Source of the DNA: CAWBOY01 sp963790585
GTDB taxonomy: Bacteria > Planctomycetota > Planctomycetia > Gemmatales > Gemmataceae
Direction: 5' to 3'
NCBI GenBank assembly: GCA_963790585.1
Contig: CAWBOY010000003.1
Span: forward strand, 124,001-188,000
Length of the DNA stretch: 64,000 bases
Part shown: positions 1 through 8,059 of the stretch, piece after piece
How positions within the stretch are numbered: the first letter of the stretch is position 1
How the letters are laid out: each line of letters starts with the position of its first letter
The notes under the pieces: model-generated
Seen by the model: only the letters and a program-made list of their open reading frames with translations
Databases searched by the model: none
Told to the model about the DNA's origin: nothing
Program-made: the position numbers and the translations under genes

Positions 1-1048
1 CCACGTCCTGGCATTGTTTCGGGATATTCACAGGTAGGCCGCCGTGGAGGTCCCAGCCGCGGTGATAGAGCTGGATGAACCGCACGCCGCGCTCGGCGAG
101 GCGGCGCGCCAGCAGGCAATTCGCGGCAAAAGAGCCCGGCTTGCGCACGTCGGGACCATACAGATTCAAAACTTTCTCGGGCTCCTTGGAGAGATCGGTT
201 AGCTCCGGCACGGAGGCCTGCATCCGGAAGGCCATTTCATATTGGGTGATGCGCGTCTGTATTTCCGGGTCGCCGTCTTTCTCTTGTTGGAGGCGGTTCA
301 GATCTGCCAGACCATCGAGCATCTTGCGGCGGAGATTACGGTCGATCCCTGGAGGATCGGAGAGATAGAGCACCGGATCGCGGCCGCTGCCGAGCTTGAC
401 GCCTTGGTGACTGGAGGGGAGGAAACCACTACCCCACAGGCGGTCGAGCAATCCTTGATTCGCATCCTTGCCGCTGCCGTGGGAGATCATGACGACGAAC
501 GCGGGCAAGTTTTTCGCTTCGCTGCCGAGACCATAACTGAGCCAGGAACCGAACGACGGCCGGCCCGGCTGCTGCGATCCCGTCTGGATAAAGGTGATCG
601 CCGGATCGTGGTTGATCGCCTCCGTGTTCATCGAGCGGACGATGCAGAGGTCATCGACGACTTTGCTCGTATGGGGCAAGAGTTCACTGAGCCAGGCGCC
701 TGATTTGCCCTGTTGGGCAAACTTCAACTTGGGGGCGATGACCGGGAAGCTCTTTTGGCCGGAGGTCATTCCCGTGAGCCGCTGGCCATGACGGATGGAG
801 TCGGGCAGCTCGGTGCCGTGTAGCTTTTTGAGGTTTGGCTTGTAGTCGAGTAGCTCCAGTTGCGACGGGCCGCCCGATTGAAAGAGATAGATGACGCGCT
901 TCGCCTTCGGTGCGAAATGGGGGATCGTCCCGGCCGCGGCAAGGCTATCGGCCTTCAACAAAGAGCCGAGCGCGACCGCTCCGAGCGCGGTCCCGCCAAG
1001 AAAATGGCGCCGCGTCAGTTGGCGTTGCCAGGCAAGCAAGGGATTCAT
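1..1048 (-). CDS. DUF1501 secreted protein (3' end beyond window)
   Basis: The minus strand is open from an ATG at 1046-1048 to the left edge, so the C-terminus is missing. The product begins MNPLLAWQRQLTRRHFLGGT, a twin-arginine signal (RRHFLGG) followed by an Ala/Leu-rich segment, then YLFQSGGPSQLELLDYKP, the sulfatase-like opening of DUF1501. Further on come RHGQRLTGMTSG, IVRSMNTEAINHDPA and NLYGPDVRKPGSFAANCLLA, all typical of planctomycete DUF1501 proteins related to the alkaline phosphatase superfamily. The start lies 5 bp after the stop of the DUF1549/DUF1553 gene, and the two are a standard planctomycete pair, probably co-translated and exported. The exact substrate is unknown. Family assignment is secure; function is inferred only as cell-envelope related. 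Confidence 0.9.
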   Translation of the reverse strand, partial: MNPLLAWQRQLTRRHFLGGTALGAVALGSLLKADSLAAAGTIPHFAPKAKRVIYLFQSGGPSQLELLDYKPNLKKLHGTELPDSIRHGQRLTGMTSGQKSFPVIAPKLKFAQQGKSGAWLSELLPHTSKVVDDLCIVRSMNTEAINHDPAITFIQTGSQQPGRPSFGSWLSYGLGSEAKNLPAFVVMISHGSGKDANQGLLDRLWGSGFLPSSHQGVKLGSGRDPVLYLSDPPGIDRNLRRKMLDGLADLNRLQQEKDGDPEIQTRITQYEMAFRMQASVPELTDLSKEPEKVLNLYGPDVRKPGSFAANCLLARRLAERGVRFIQLYHRGWDLHGGLPVNIPKQCQDV

Positions 1049-1053
1049 CGGCC

Positions 1054-3558
1054 CTACCTCTTCGAGATCGTTTCATCCAGGTTCAAAATCATGCTGGCAA
1101 CAGTGGTCCACGCGGCCAACTCGGTCGTATCCAGCGAAGCATTCCGAGGCGAAGCGCCGACGGCGAGTAGCTTGATGGCCGCGTCCTTGTCGGTCCGGAA
1201 TCGGTCTTCCGCTTCTTTCTGAATCGTCATAAGAATCCGCTCTTCCGCCGGGCTCGGCTCTCGGGCCACGGCACACTTGTAGGCGAAAGCCAGTCGGCTT
1301 TCCGGGCTCTTTCCTCCCTGGAGAATCATGCGCTCCGCCAGTTTGCGCGCGGCTTCGACGTAGGTCGGATCATTGAGCAGCACCAAGGCCTGGAGCGGTG
1401 TATTCGTGGTGGCGCGGCGGGCGACGCAGACCTCACGGTTCGGCGCGTCGAAGTTCATGAGCGATGGCGGCGGGCAAGTTCGCTTCCAAAAGGTGTACAT
1501 GCCGCGGCGATAGAGATCGTCGCCCTTATCAGCCACATATTTCATCCGCCGATCCACAGTCACATCTTCCCACAGTCCAGCCGGCTGATACGGTTTCACA
1601 CTCGGCCCCCCGACCTTTTCTTTGAGGAGCCCGCTGATTGCGAGAGCGTTGTCGCGCACCATCTCCGCCGGCAGGCGGTTGCGCGGCCCGCGCGCCAGCA
1701 GACGATTTTCTGGGTCGCGGTCGAGCTGGTCCTTGGTCAGCCGCGACGATTGTCGATAGGTCGCCGAGGTGACGATTCGTTTCATCATCGCCTTGACGTC
1801 CCATTTATCTTGGACAAGTTGCGTCGCCAGGAAGTCGAGCAACTCCGGATGCGACGGTAGCTCGCCAGTGTTGCCGAAATCCTCCACCGTCTTGACGAGG
1901 CCGGTGCCGAAAATCATTTGCCACCAGCGATTCACCGCGACGCGGGCGGTCAGGGGATTGGCCGGATCGACGAGCCAGCGAGCCAACGCGAGGCGATTCT
2001 TGGGGGCGTTGGTGGGCAAGCGCGGCAAAACCTCGGGTACGCCGACGCCGACTTTCTCCGCCGGCTGGTCGTAAGCCCCACGCTTGAGGACGAATGTCTC
2101 GCGCGGCTTGGCCATCTCTTGCATCACCATGACGGCGGGAATGCTCTTTTCAAGATCCTTTTTCTGGCGATTGAGGTCGGCCAGCTCGGCCGCCTTCTTG
2201 GCGTGATCCTTGTCGATTCGATCGAGAGTAACCTTGCGCACACCTGCCATGAGCGTTGCTGGCAAGAGGCGCATCTGGTCTAGCTTGCGCAGGTCGTCCG
2301 AGGATAACCCCTTCTGCCAATCGGCGACGCGCTTGTCTGCTTCGGCGCCGGTGTCACGAACCTGGCGCTCTCGTTCGGTTCGCTTCGTCTCGATTTGATC
2401 GAGTTTCGCCGCCTGCTCCGGCGACGGCACGTGAATATACGGCTCGGCAGCGATGAAGTTTGCGTTATACGGCGCCTGCTTATCGATGAGATTGTTGAAG
2501 AAAGCGAAGAACTGGTAATACTCGCGCTGTGAGATCGGGTCGAATTTATGATCATGACAGCGGGCACATTGCAGCGATAGGCCAAGCAACACGGTGGCCG
2601 TCGTGTGGACGCGGTCGGCGACATACTCCGCGCGGTATTCCTCGTCGATGATGCCGCCTTCGGTGTTGTGGACCTGGTTGCGCAGAAAGCCGGTGGCGAC
2701 TTTCTGCGCGAGCGTTGCGTTTGGCAACAGATCGCCCGCCACCTGTTCGACGACAAAGCGATCGTAAGGCATATTGCCGCGGAACGCCTCGATCACCCAA
2801 TCGCGCCAGGGCCATTGCGTGCGGTCTTCGTCGTTATTGAAGCCATTGGTGTCGGCATAGCGAGCCGCGTCGAGCCAGGCGAGAGCCATCCGTTCCCCAT
2901 AGCGCGGCGAGGCCAAGAGCCGATCGACCACCTTCTCATACGCATCCGCCGACGAGTCCGCCAGGAAAGCGTCGAGGTCCTCGATTGAGGGTGGCAGCCC
3001 GGTCAGGTCCAGCGACACGCGTCGCAAGAGCGTTGCGCGATCCGCCTCGGGCGCGGGCCGCAGCCCTTCCCGTTCGAGCCGCTGCAGGACAAACGCATCG
3101 ATCTCATTGCGGATCCATTGACTATCTTTAACCTGTGGCACGGCTGGCCGTTTCGGTGCCTCAAACGCCCAATGCTGGGCATAGGGCGCTCCCTGTTCGA
3201 TCCACGTTCGCAACAGCTGCTTTTGCCGATCGCTCAGAGGCTTCTTGGCGTCCGGCGGCGGCATTTGTTCCGATTCATCGGTCGATTCGATGCGCTCGAG
3301 GAGATGGCTGCGTTTGGCATCGCCCGGCACGATCGCTTTCCTGGCGAGCGCCGATTCACGAAGATCGAGCCGCAACTTGGCCTTGCGCGTCTTCTCATCA
3401 GGACCATGGCACGCCGCGCAATGCTGCGCCAAGATCGGCCGAATATCCCGCGCGAAATCGACCTTGGCCGCGTCCGCGGCTTCCGAGGCCGGATGACAAA
3501 GTAGCATCAGCGTCGAAGCTGCCAGGGAGTTCCAAACGATTCGTTGCCACCGCGCCAT
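1054..3558 (-). CDS. DUF1549/DUF1553 protein with planctomycete cytochrome c domain
   Basis: An 834-residue exported protein. I chose the ATG at 3556-3558 because it is followed by a normal signal peptide (MARWQRIVWNSLAASTLMLL); the frame is open 59 codons further upstream but that stretch is low-complexity and unlike the family. Near residue 50 is the haem motif CAACH within an HCAACHGPDE context (PSCyt1 domain). DUF1549 follows (LRRVSLDLTGLPPS, DAARYADTNGFNND, QCARCHDHKFDPIS with a second CxxCH), then a Lys/Glu-rich helical linker, then DUF1553 at the C-terminus (NRWWQMIFGTGLVKT, SATYRQSS, NTPLQALVLLNDP). The partner DUF1501 gene starts 5 bp downstream. These pairs are hugely expanded in planctomycetes and are assumed to act together in the periplasm on complex substrates; the reaction is not known. 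Confidence 0.93.
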   Translation of the reverse strand: MARWQRIVWNSLAASTLMLLCHPASEAADAAKVDFARDIRPILAQHCAACHGPDEKTRKAKLRLDLRESALARKAIVPGDAKRSHLLERIESTDESEQMPPPDAKKPLSDRQKQLLRTWIEQGAPYAQHWAFEAPKRPAVPQVKDSQWIRNEIDAFVLQRLEREGLRPAPEADRATLLRRVSLDLTGLPPSIEDLDAFLADSSADAYEKVVDRLLASPRYGERMALAWLDAARYADTNGFNNDEDRTQWPWRDWVIEAFRGNMPYDRFVVEQVAGDLLPNATLAQKVATGFLRNQVHNTEGGIIDEEYRAEYVADRVHTTATVLLGLSLQCARCHDHKFDPISQREYYQFFAFFNNLIDKQAPYNANFIAAEPYIHVPSPEQAAKLDQIETKRTERERQVRDTGAEADKRVADWQKGLSSDDLRKLDQMRLLPATLMAGVRKVTLDRIDKDHAKKAAELADLNRQKKDLEKSIPAVMVMQEMAKPRETFVLKRGAYDQPAEKVGVGVPEVLPRLPTNAPKNRLALARWLVDPANPLTARVAVNRWWQMIFGTGLVKTVEDFGNTGELPSHPELLDFLATQLVQDKWDVKAMMKRIVTSATYRQSSRLTKDQLDRDPENRLLARGPRNRLPAEMVRDNALAISGLLKEKVGGPSVKPYQPAGLWEDVTVDRRMKYVADKGDDLYRRGMYTFWKRTCPPPSLMNFDAPNREVCVARRATTNTPLQALVLLNDPTYVEAARKLAERMILQGGKSPESRLAFAYKCAVAREPSPAEERILMTIQKEAEDRFRTDKDAAIKLLAVGASPRNASLDTTELAAWTTVASMILNLDETISKR

Positions 3559-3801
3559 GAAGAACGTCCTCGCCTGTTCGGTGCGATTATCGGGTGATTG
3601 GTATTTTGATGGAAGCGCAGCGCAGATGCGAGGGTAATTTTGGAGAGTTCGTTTTGGTCCAATATCCAGGCTTGATGGGAATGCATCGATTGGCTGATTA
3701 GAGTCGTGCCATTGCCGGCTTACCGTGCTGGACATAGGAACGCGTGGTGGCTTAGTTAACTCTGACCGAAGGATAGAGAACGTCGGAAAAGGTTCGGGCC
3801 G

Positions 3802-4056
3802 CTAGGAGTTGTTCGGCCAAGGCGCATCTCGTCCTCGAAATCCGAAGTCTCTTAAGATGTCCTGCCGACTCATCCCACCCTGATGCATTTGTGCGAACTG
3901 ACTTGCCGCCGCCTTGCAATTTTCACACATCATTTCAAATTCCATGACACCTTCTCGATCGTAGACTAGAAGATGATATTTGCCTGCGCGACGTTTACAA
4001 AAGGGGCACAAAGGAAGCCAAAGGCCGGGAACAGGGTAGATCGCGGTTTCCGTCAT
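3802..4056 (-). CDS. Small four-cysteine protein, third gene of the DUF433/DUF5615 cluster
   Basis: An 84-residue protein with two Cys pairs, CPFC near residue 17 and CENC near residue 46, spaced as in a zinc ribbon. No known family is recognised. An SD-like GGAG lies 9 bases before the ATG at 4054-4056. The start is only 5 bp after the stop of the DUF5615 gene, so it is very probably in the same transcript as the DUF433/DUF5615 pair. It could be an accessory or regulator of that pair, or an unrelated rider. The function is unknown; the reading frame is supported by SD, spacing and the paired cysteines. Confidence 0.65.
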   Translation of the reverse strand: MTETAIYPVPGLWLPLCPFCKRRAGKYHLLVYDREGVMEFEMMCENCKAAASQFAQMHQGGMSRQDILRDFGFRGRDAPWPNNS

Positions 4057-4061
4057 CGAAG

Positions 4062-4433
4062 CTACTCCACAGCTTCTGTGCTTGGATCTTTGCGGATTCT
4101 CAGGGTGTCTTCGCCTAGGACGCTGAACGCGCAGGCGAGGTTCACGCTATGCTCACGAATAGCTTGCGACACCAAGTCGGTCTTCGTCACTTCGTCCAGG
4201 CCGGACAGGCGTAGCAGTAGAACGCCAGCGTGAGGGAGGCGGTGCCGGTAAACCAGTTCGCCGAAGTCTTTGTCGGCAGTGAGCAGGACGATTCCGCTCT
4301 GAAAAGCGCGTGCGAGGACAGCATCGTCTGCTAAACCTGGTGTATCCTCGGCGATCCAAGCAACCTCGTGGCCGTCGCTGCGCAAGCGCGCGACCACCGG
4401 ACCATCCACGCTCTCGTCGGCAAGCAGTCTCAT
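4062..4433 (-). CDS. DUF5615 PIN-like protein (probable toxin)
   Basis: A 123-residue protein that opens MRLLADESVDGPVVARLRSD and carries LTADKDFGELVYRH, the acidic residues that characterise the DUF5615 (Mut7-C/PIN-like) family of putative ribonucleases. The conserved Asp6, Glu7, Asp of TADKDFG and the downstream hydrophobic strand (AGVLLLRLSG) are all present, so it looks intact. Its ATG overlaps the stop of the upstream DUF433 gene by 4 bp (ATGA), which implies translational coupling. DUF433/DUF5615 pairs are regarded as type II toxin-antitoxin-like modules, DUF433 being the antitoxin-like DNA-binding partner. RNase activity is inferred from the family and not visible directly. Confidence 0.87.
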   Translation of the reverse strand: MRLLADESVDGPVVARLRSDGHEVAWIAEDTPGLADDAVLARAFQSGIVLLTADKDFGELVYRHRLPHAGVLLLRLSGLDEVTKTDLVSQAIREHSVNLACAFSVLGEDTLRIRKDPSTEAVE

Positions 4434-4666
4434 GCCGAACGACGCTCCAAGGGGATGATCATCTCATTGCGGATAACCGCGGCTGCATAGGCAAGGGCAG
4501 CCGGGATACTCCCTTCGGGTAGATGCGGGTACGCGCGCAGTATCTGCTCCGCCGGCTCTCCGGCAGCCAACTTCTCCAAGAGCAACTCGACCGTGATACG
4601 CGTCCCGGCTATTACCGGTTTGCCGAGCATAACCTTGGGATCGGAAACAATCGACGGTTGAATCAT
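4430..4666 (-). CDS. DUF433 antitoxin-like protein
   Basis: A 78-residue DUF433 protein (IVSDPKVMLGKPVIAGTRIT, then VELLLEKLAAGEPAEQILRA and YPHLPEGSIPAALAYAA), the classic short winged-helix form found beside PIN-like toxins. The ATG at 4664-4666 is preceded by GGAGGTG, a strong ribosome-binding site, so I reject the in-frame start ten codons upstream. The gene heads a three-gene minus-strand operon (DUF433, DUF5615, Cys4 protein). Autoregulation through a promoter in 4667-4720 is expected for the class but no operator was recognised. Confidence 0.88.
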   Translation of the reverse strand: MIQPSIVSDPKVMLGKPVIAGTRITVELLLEKLAAGEPAEQILRAYPHLPEGSIPAALAYAAAVIRNEMIIPLERRSA

Positions 4667-4711
4667 TGGACACCTCCGTAATTTAGGATAGAGCATTGGG
4701 CCGTATGTTGG

Positions 4712-4852
4712 CTAGTGCCTCGTCGACGCTAAGAATTGGGGCTCGTGGCCAGAGCAAAGAAAAATTCCCGTCGTCAAAAAACTCGCGCGCACAAAGGACA
4801 CTCGCCTTCCACTAGAATTGGAATTCACCCTCCGTACTCATGGAAGCGTGCG
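4712..4852. repeat. Diverged remnant of the 110-bp CTAG element
   Basis: Positions 4712-4741 match the left end of the perfect elements at 32951 and 49342 at 26 of 30 bases, including the shared CTAAGAATTGGGG block. The rest has decayed, though a CTAGAATTGG near 4811 may be the other edge. It lies in the divergent intergenic region between the DUF433 gene and the first sigma factor gene. Confidence 0.5.
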
Positions 4853-7757
4853 ATGGCGACCCTACAGCTCACTCGGCTTTCGCGCAAATTGCATCAGGCC
4901 GTCGAGGCTCAGCGCTGGGAGACGATGGCGGATGCCGAACTCCTGGAGAAGTTCCAAGCCGGCGTCGATCCCTCGGCATTCGAGGCGATCGTGCGGCGGC
5001 ATGGGGCCCGAGTTTTCGAGCGCGTGCCATAAGGTGCTGCGTTCGGCCGCCGATGTGGAAGACACGTTTCAGGCCACCTTTCTTGTGCTCTTGCGCGAAG
5101 GCTCGCGCATTCGCAGACGCCAATCGCTCGGCGCCTGGCTCTATGGCGTCGCCCATCGGCTGGCGCTCCAGGCTCGGTCCGCCGCTATTCGCCGGTCTCG
5201 GCATGAGGCGAGAAAGGTCGCCGCTCACTTCGTGGAACCGGCCGACTTGAGCTGGACCGAGGCCTGCGCGATTCTCCATGAAGAACTCGATCGTTTGCCT
5301 GAGATTTATCGAATGCCGCTGTTGCTGCGCTACCTCGAAGGCAAAAGTCGTGACGAGGCGGCTAATTTGCTCGGTTGCACGTGGAATGTGTTACACGGCC
5401 GCTTGGAGCGTGGCCGCGACCGGCTTCGAGCGCGGCTCACGAAGCGCGGCGTCACACTCGCGGCGGGATTGCTGGCAGCTGTGAACAGCTCCGCGCCGGC
5501 GGCTGGCCCTTCAGATGCAATGATTGAGGCCCTTTTGACAGCGGCCACTACGGGCAGTTGCTCGTCGACCGTCGCCGTTCTTGTGCATGGAGGTACGATT
5601 TCGATGATTTATGGCAAGCTTAAAACGCTGCTGGTGACGGTACTCGTCATTGGTCTGATCGCCGGTGGCATCAGCATGAGAATGTCGGCCGCGACGCCGA
5701 CGCCTGCCGCTCCAATGGACGAAAAAGCTGCGGCAGTGATCGAGGATAAGAAGCCGACAAAGGAGAGGGAATTAGAAGAAATTGAGGTCTCGGGTCGCGT
5801 TGTCGATCCCGACGGAAAACCGGTTGATGGTGCGGCGATCCTGTTGCCTTATCGGGATGCGGCTTCGAACCTCGTTCCAACCGAGCTTGGAAAGACCGAT
5901 GCCGAGGGCAAATTCCAGGTCAAAGTGAAATTTAAGTTGAAGCTCATCAATGATCGCCGTTGCCTTGTAGCTCGCGCCGAAGGATTCGCGCCCGACTGGA
6001 TTCCGCTCAATGAGATTAACAACAAGCCCGTGACACTCCGCCTTGTGCCGGACGACGTGACGGTTCGCGGCCGAGTTATCGACCTGCAAGGCAAGCCTGT
6101 GACGAACACCATAGTCCACATCGAGAGAATTCAAACCACCGCGACCGGTTCCCTGGACGCGGTTTTCAAGGATTGGCGCAAAGATCCTCAGACTGCCCTT
6201 AGCTTGGCTACGAAACGACTCGACACGCTCGCTTGTCTCGGCCTTCCGTCGAACATTGAGTTTCAGGATGGCGGCAACGACGCTCAGATCAAAGTGGATA
6301 AGGAAGGCCGTTTTGAAATCAAGGGTCTTGGCCGTGACCGGATAATATCTCTCGCTTTCGACGCACCTGGCATCGCAAACACCCATGTTCGCGTCGTGAC
6401 ACAGCCCAAGTTCGATCCAAAAGCAGTGGTAGCTCCGGATGCCGAGCGATCGATTCCATTTCTCCATCGTCCCGGTCCCGATCTTTACGGACCAGAGTTC
6501 ATCCACATCGCCCAGCCGGAAGCCATCATCGCAGGCCGGGTGACGGACATCAAAACAGGCAAGCCGATCGCAGGAATGTTATTAATTGGCCACGGCCCAT
6601 GGGACTGGATTGAAAACCAAGCACGGACTACGACGGATGCCGAGGGTCGCTATCGCATCCGTGGACTTGCGAATCTCAAGAACCGAAGCGTCGGCGCATG
6701 GCAGAGTCCGAATTCCGCATATCTGGAAACAATGAAGTCTGTGCGCGATGCGGACGGACTAACAGAAACAATTTTGAATATTGAGCTTGTCCGAGGAGTC
6801 TTTGTCAACGGTCGAATTACCGAGAAAACGACGGGAGAGCCAATCCAAGGTGCCTTCCTGACGTACGATCCTCTTCGGGAAAATAAAGAGTATCAAAAAT
6901 TTGCCGGAACGGGCATCTTCACAGTGGTCGGGTTTGGATCCTGCACAAACGCCAACGGCGAATTCCGACTCTTAACCCTTCCAGGGCCAGGGTTGATAAC
7001 GGCTCAGGCCGACACACTGAATAACGCGAAACATCTCCGTTATACGAACGTCCGCGTCGATCCAGCGGATGAGTTCCGTACATTCAAACAAAATGGCTTG
7101 CCGGCCTTTCCGACCGTGATCAGGCAGGGCAACACTCTCAATGGACAATCAGCCTACAAGCTGATCGATCCGCCTGAAGACGCCGAGACCTACAAAGCCG
7201 ATATGCACTTCAAAGTGGGAGAGTCCTTATCCGGGACGGTAATCGATCCTGATGGCAAGCCGGTTGAAGGAGCGGCGGCCTACGGCTTGACTGCGGTCGG
7301 GTATGCGGCAGAGAAATTGAAGACAAACACCTTCACTGTCATTGGCATCGATCCGAAAGAAACGCGAACGATCGTGTTTCTTTCCCCCGAGCGCAAATTA
7401 GCTGGAGCCTTGGAACTAAAGGGAACCGAAAAAACGCCGCCCGTCGTGAAGCTACGACCTTGGGCTGCCGCGACTGGAAGAGTTGTAGACCGGGGGGGAG
7501 AGCCGATCGCGGGCGTCGAAGTCAGCTTTCAATTGCGTACGAATTATCGATTTCAAACTTACGAACTCGCGCTGAGCGACACAAAAGCCGTCACGGATGC
7601 CGAGGGCAAGTTTCGCATCGATATGCCGTTTGGCGATGTCGAGTTTCATCTGCAATTGATGCATAAGGGACAATATCAAAACGAGCGCGCCAAATCGAAG
7701 GTCGCCTCCGGAAAGATCATTGATGTGGGCACGATCGAGCTGCAGCCCGCGCGTTGA
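4853..7757 (+). CDS. ECF sigma factor fused to membrane segment and carboxypeptidase-regulatory-like repeats (frameshift near 5018)
   Basis: From the ATG at 4853 the protein reads MATLQLTRLSRKLHQAVEAQ to AFEAIVRRHGARVF, then hits TAA at 5029. If one base near 5018 is removed, the frame continues SACHKVLRSAADVEDTFQAT, exactly what sigma region 2 requires, and stays open to 7757. The repaired protein of about 967 residues has sigma-70 region 2 (residues 25-95), region 4 (about 130-185, LPEIYRMPLLLRYLEGKSRD), an Ala-rich linker, one membrane segment (about 250-275) and then six beta-sandwich repeats of the GRVVDPDGKPVDGA type near residues 311, 402, 559, 650, 788 and 871. This is a planctomycete architecture in which a cytoplasmic sigma domain is tied to a presumed extracytoplasmic sensor. 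A close paralogue follows at 8060. The frameshift may be an assembly error; otherwise the gene is dead. Confidence 0.85.
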
Positions 7758-7780
7758 TCGGCACGCGATCGTCATTTCGT

Positions 7781-7968
7781 TTGGCCGCGATACCGTTCGT
7801 CTAATACTACAGCGCTACGCACAGGCAGGAGATCGCCGCAAGCTGTAGGGAACGGCCTGCGTGCCGTTCGGTTGCCCCCACGGAACGGCCTGCGTGCCGT
7901 TCGGTTGCCCCCACGGAACGGCACGGAGGCCGTTCCCTACAGCATTAGACGAACGGTATTGCGGCTAA
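7781..7968. repeat. Long palindromic element with internal 33-bp tandem repeat
   Basis: Outer arms 7781-7805 and 7944-7968 pair at 23 of 25 positions (perfect core TACCGTTCGTCTAAT at 7791-7805 against 7944-7958). Inside, a 33-bp unit starting GGAACGGCCTGCGTGCCG occurs twice head to tail (7849-7881, 7882-7914), followed by a partial third copy that forms the pairing strand. It fills the gap between the two sigma paralogues; no gene is seen in 7758-8059. Confidence 0.85.
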
Positions 7969-8059
7969 ACGGGCCGATCATCTCACAAATTAATGAGGCC
8001 ATTTCACTCGCAGCGCAAATGAATAGGCTGGAGGTATCGTTCAGGTCTGGAGATCGATT

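Noticed and set aside
5010..5030. Programmed ribosomal frameshift in the first ECF sigma gene
   Set aside because: No slippery heptamer of a known type was seen, and the same kind of break occurs in a dozen unrelated genes, so an indel in the sequence is simpler.
7849..7914. Possible CRISPR-like direct repeats (two 33-bp copies)
   Set aside because: The copies abut with no spacer and lie inside a palindrome; no cas gene is near.
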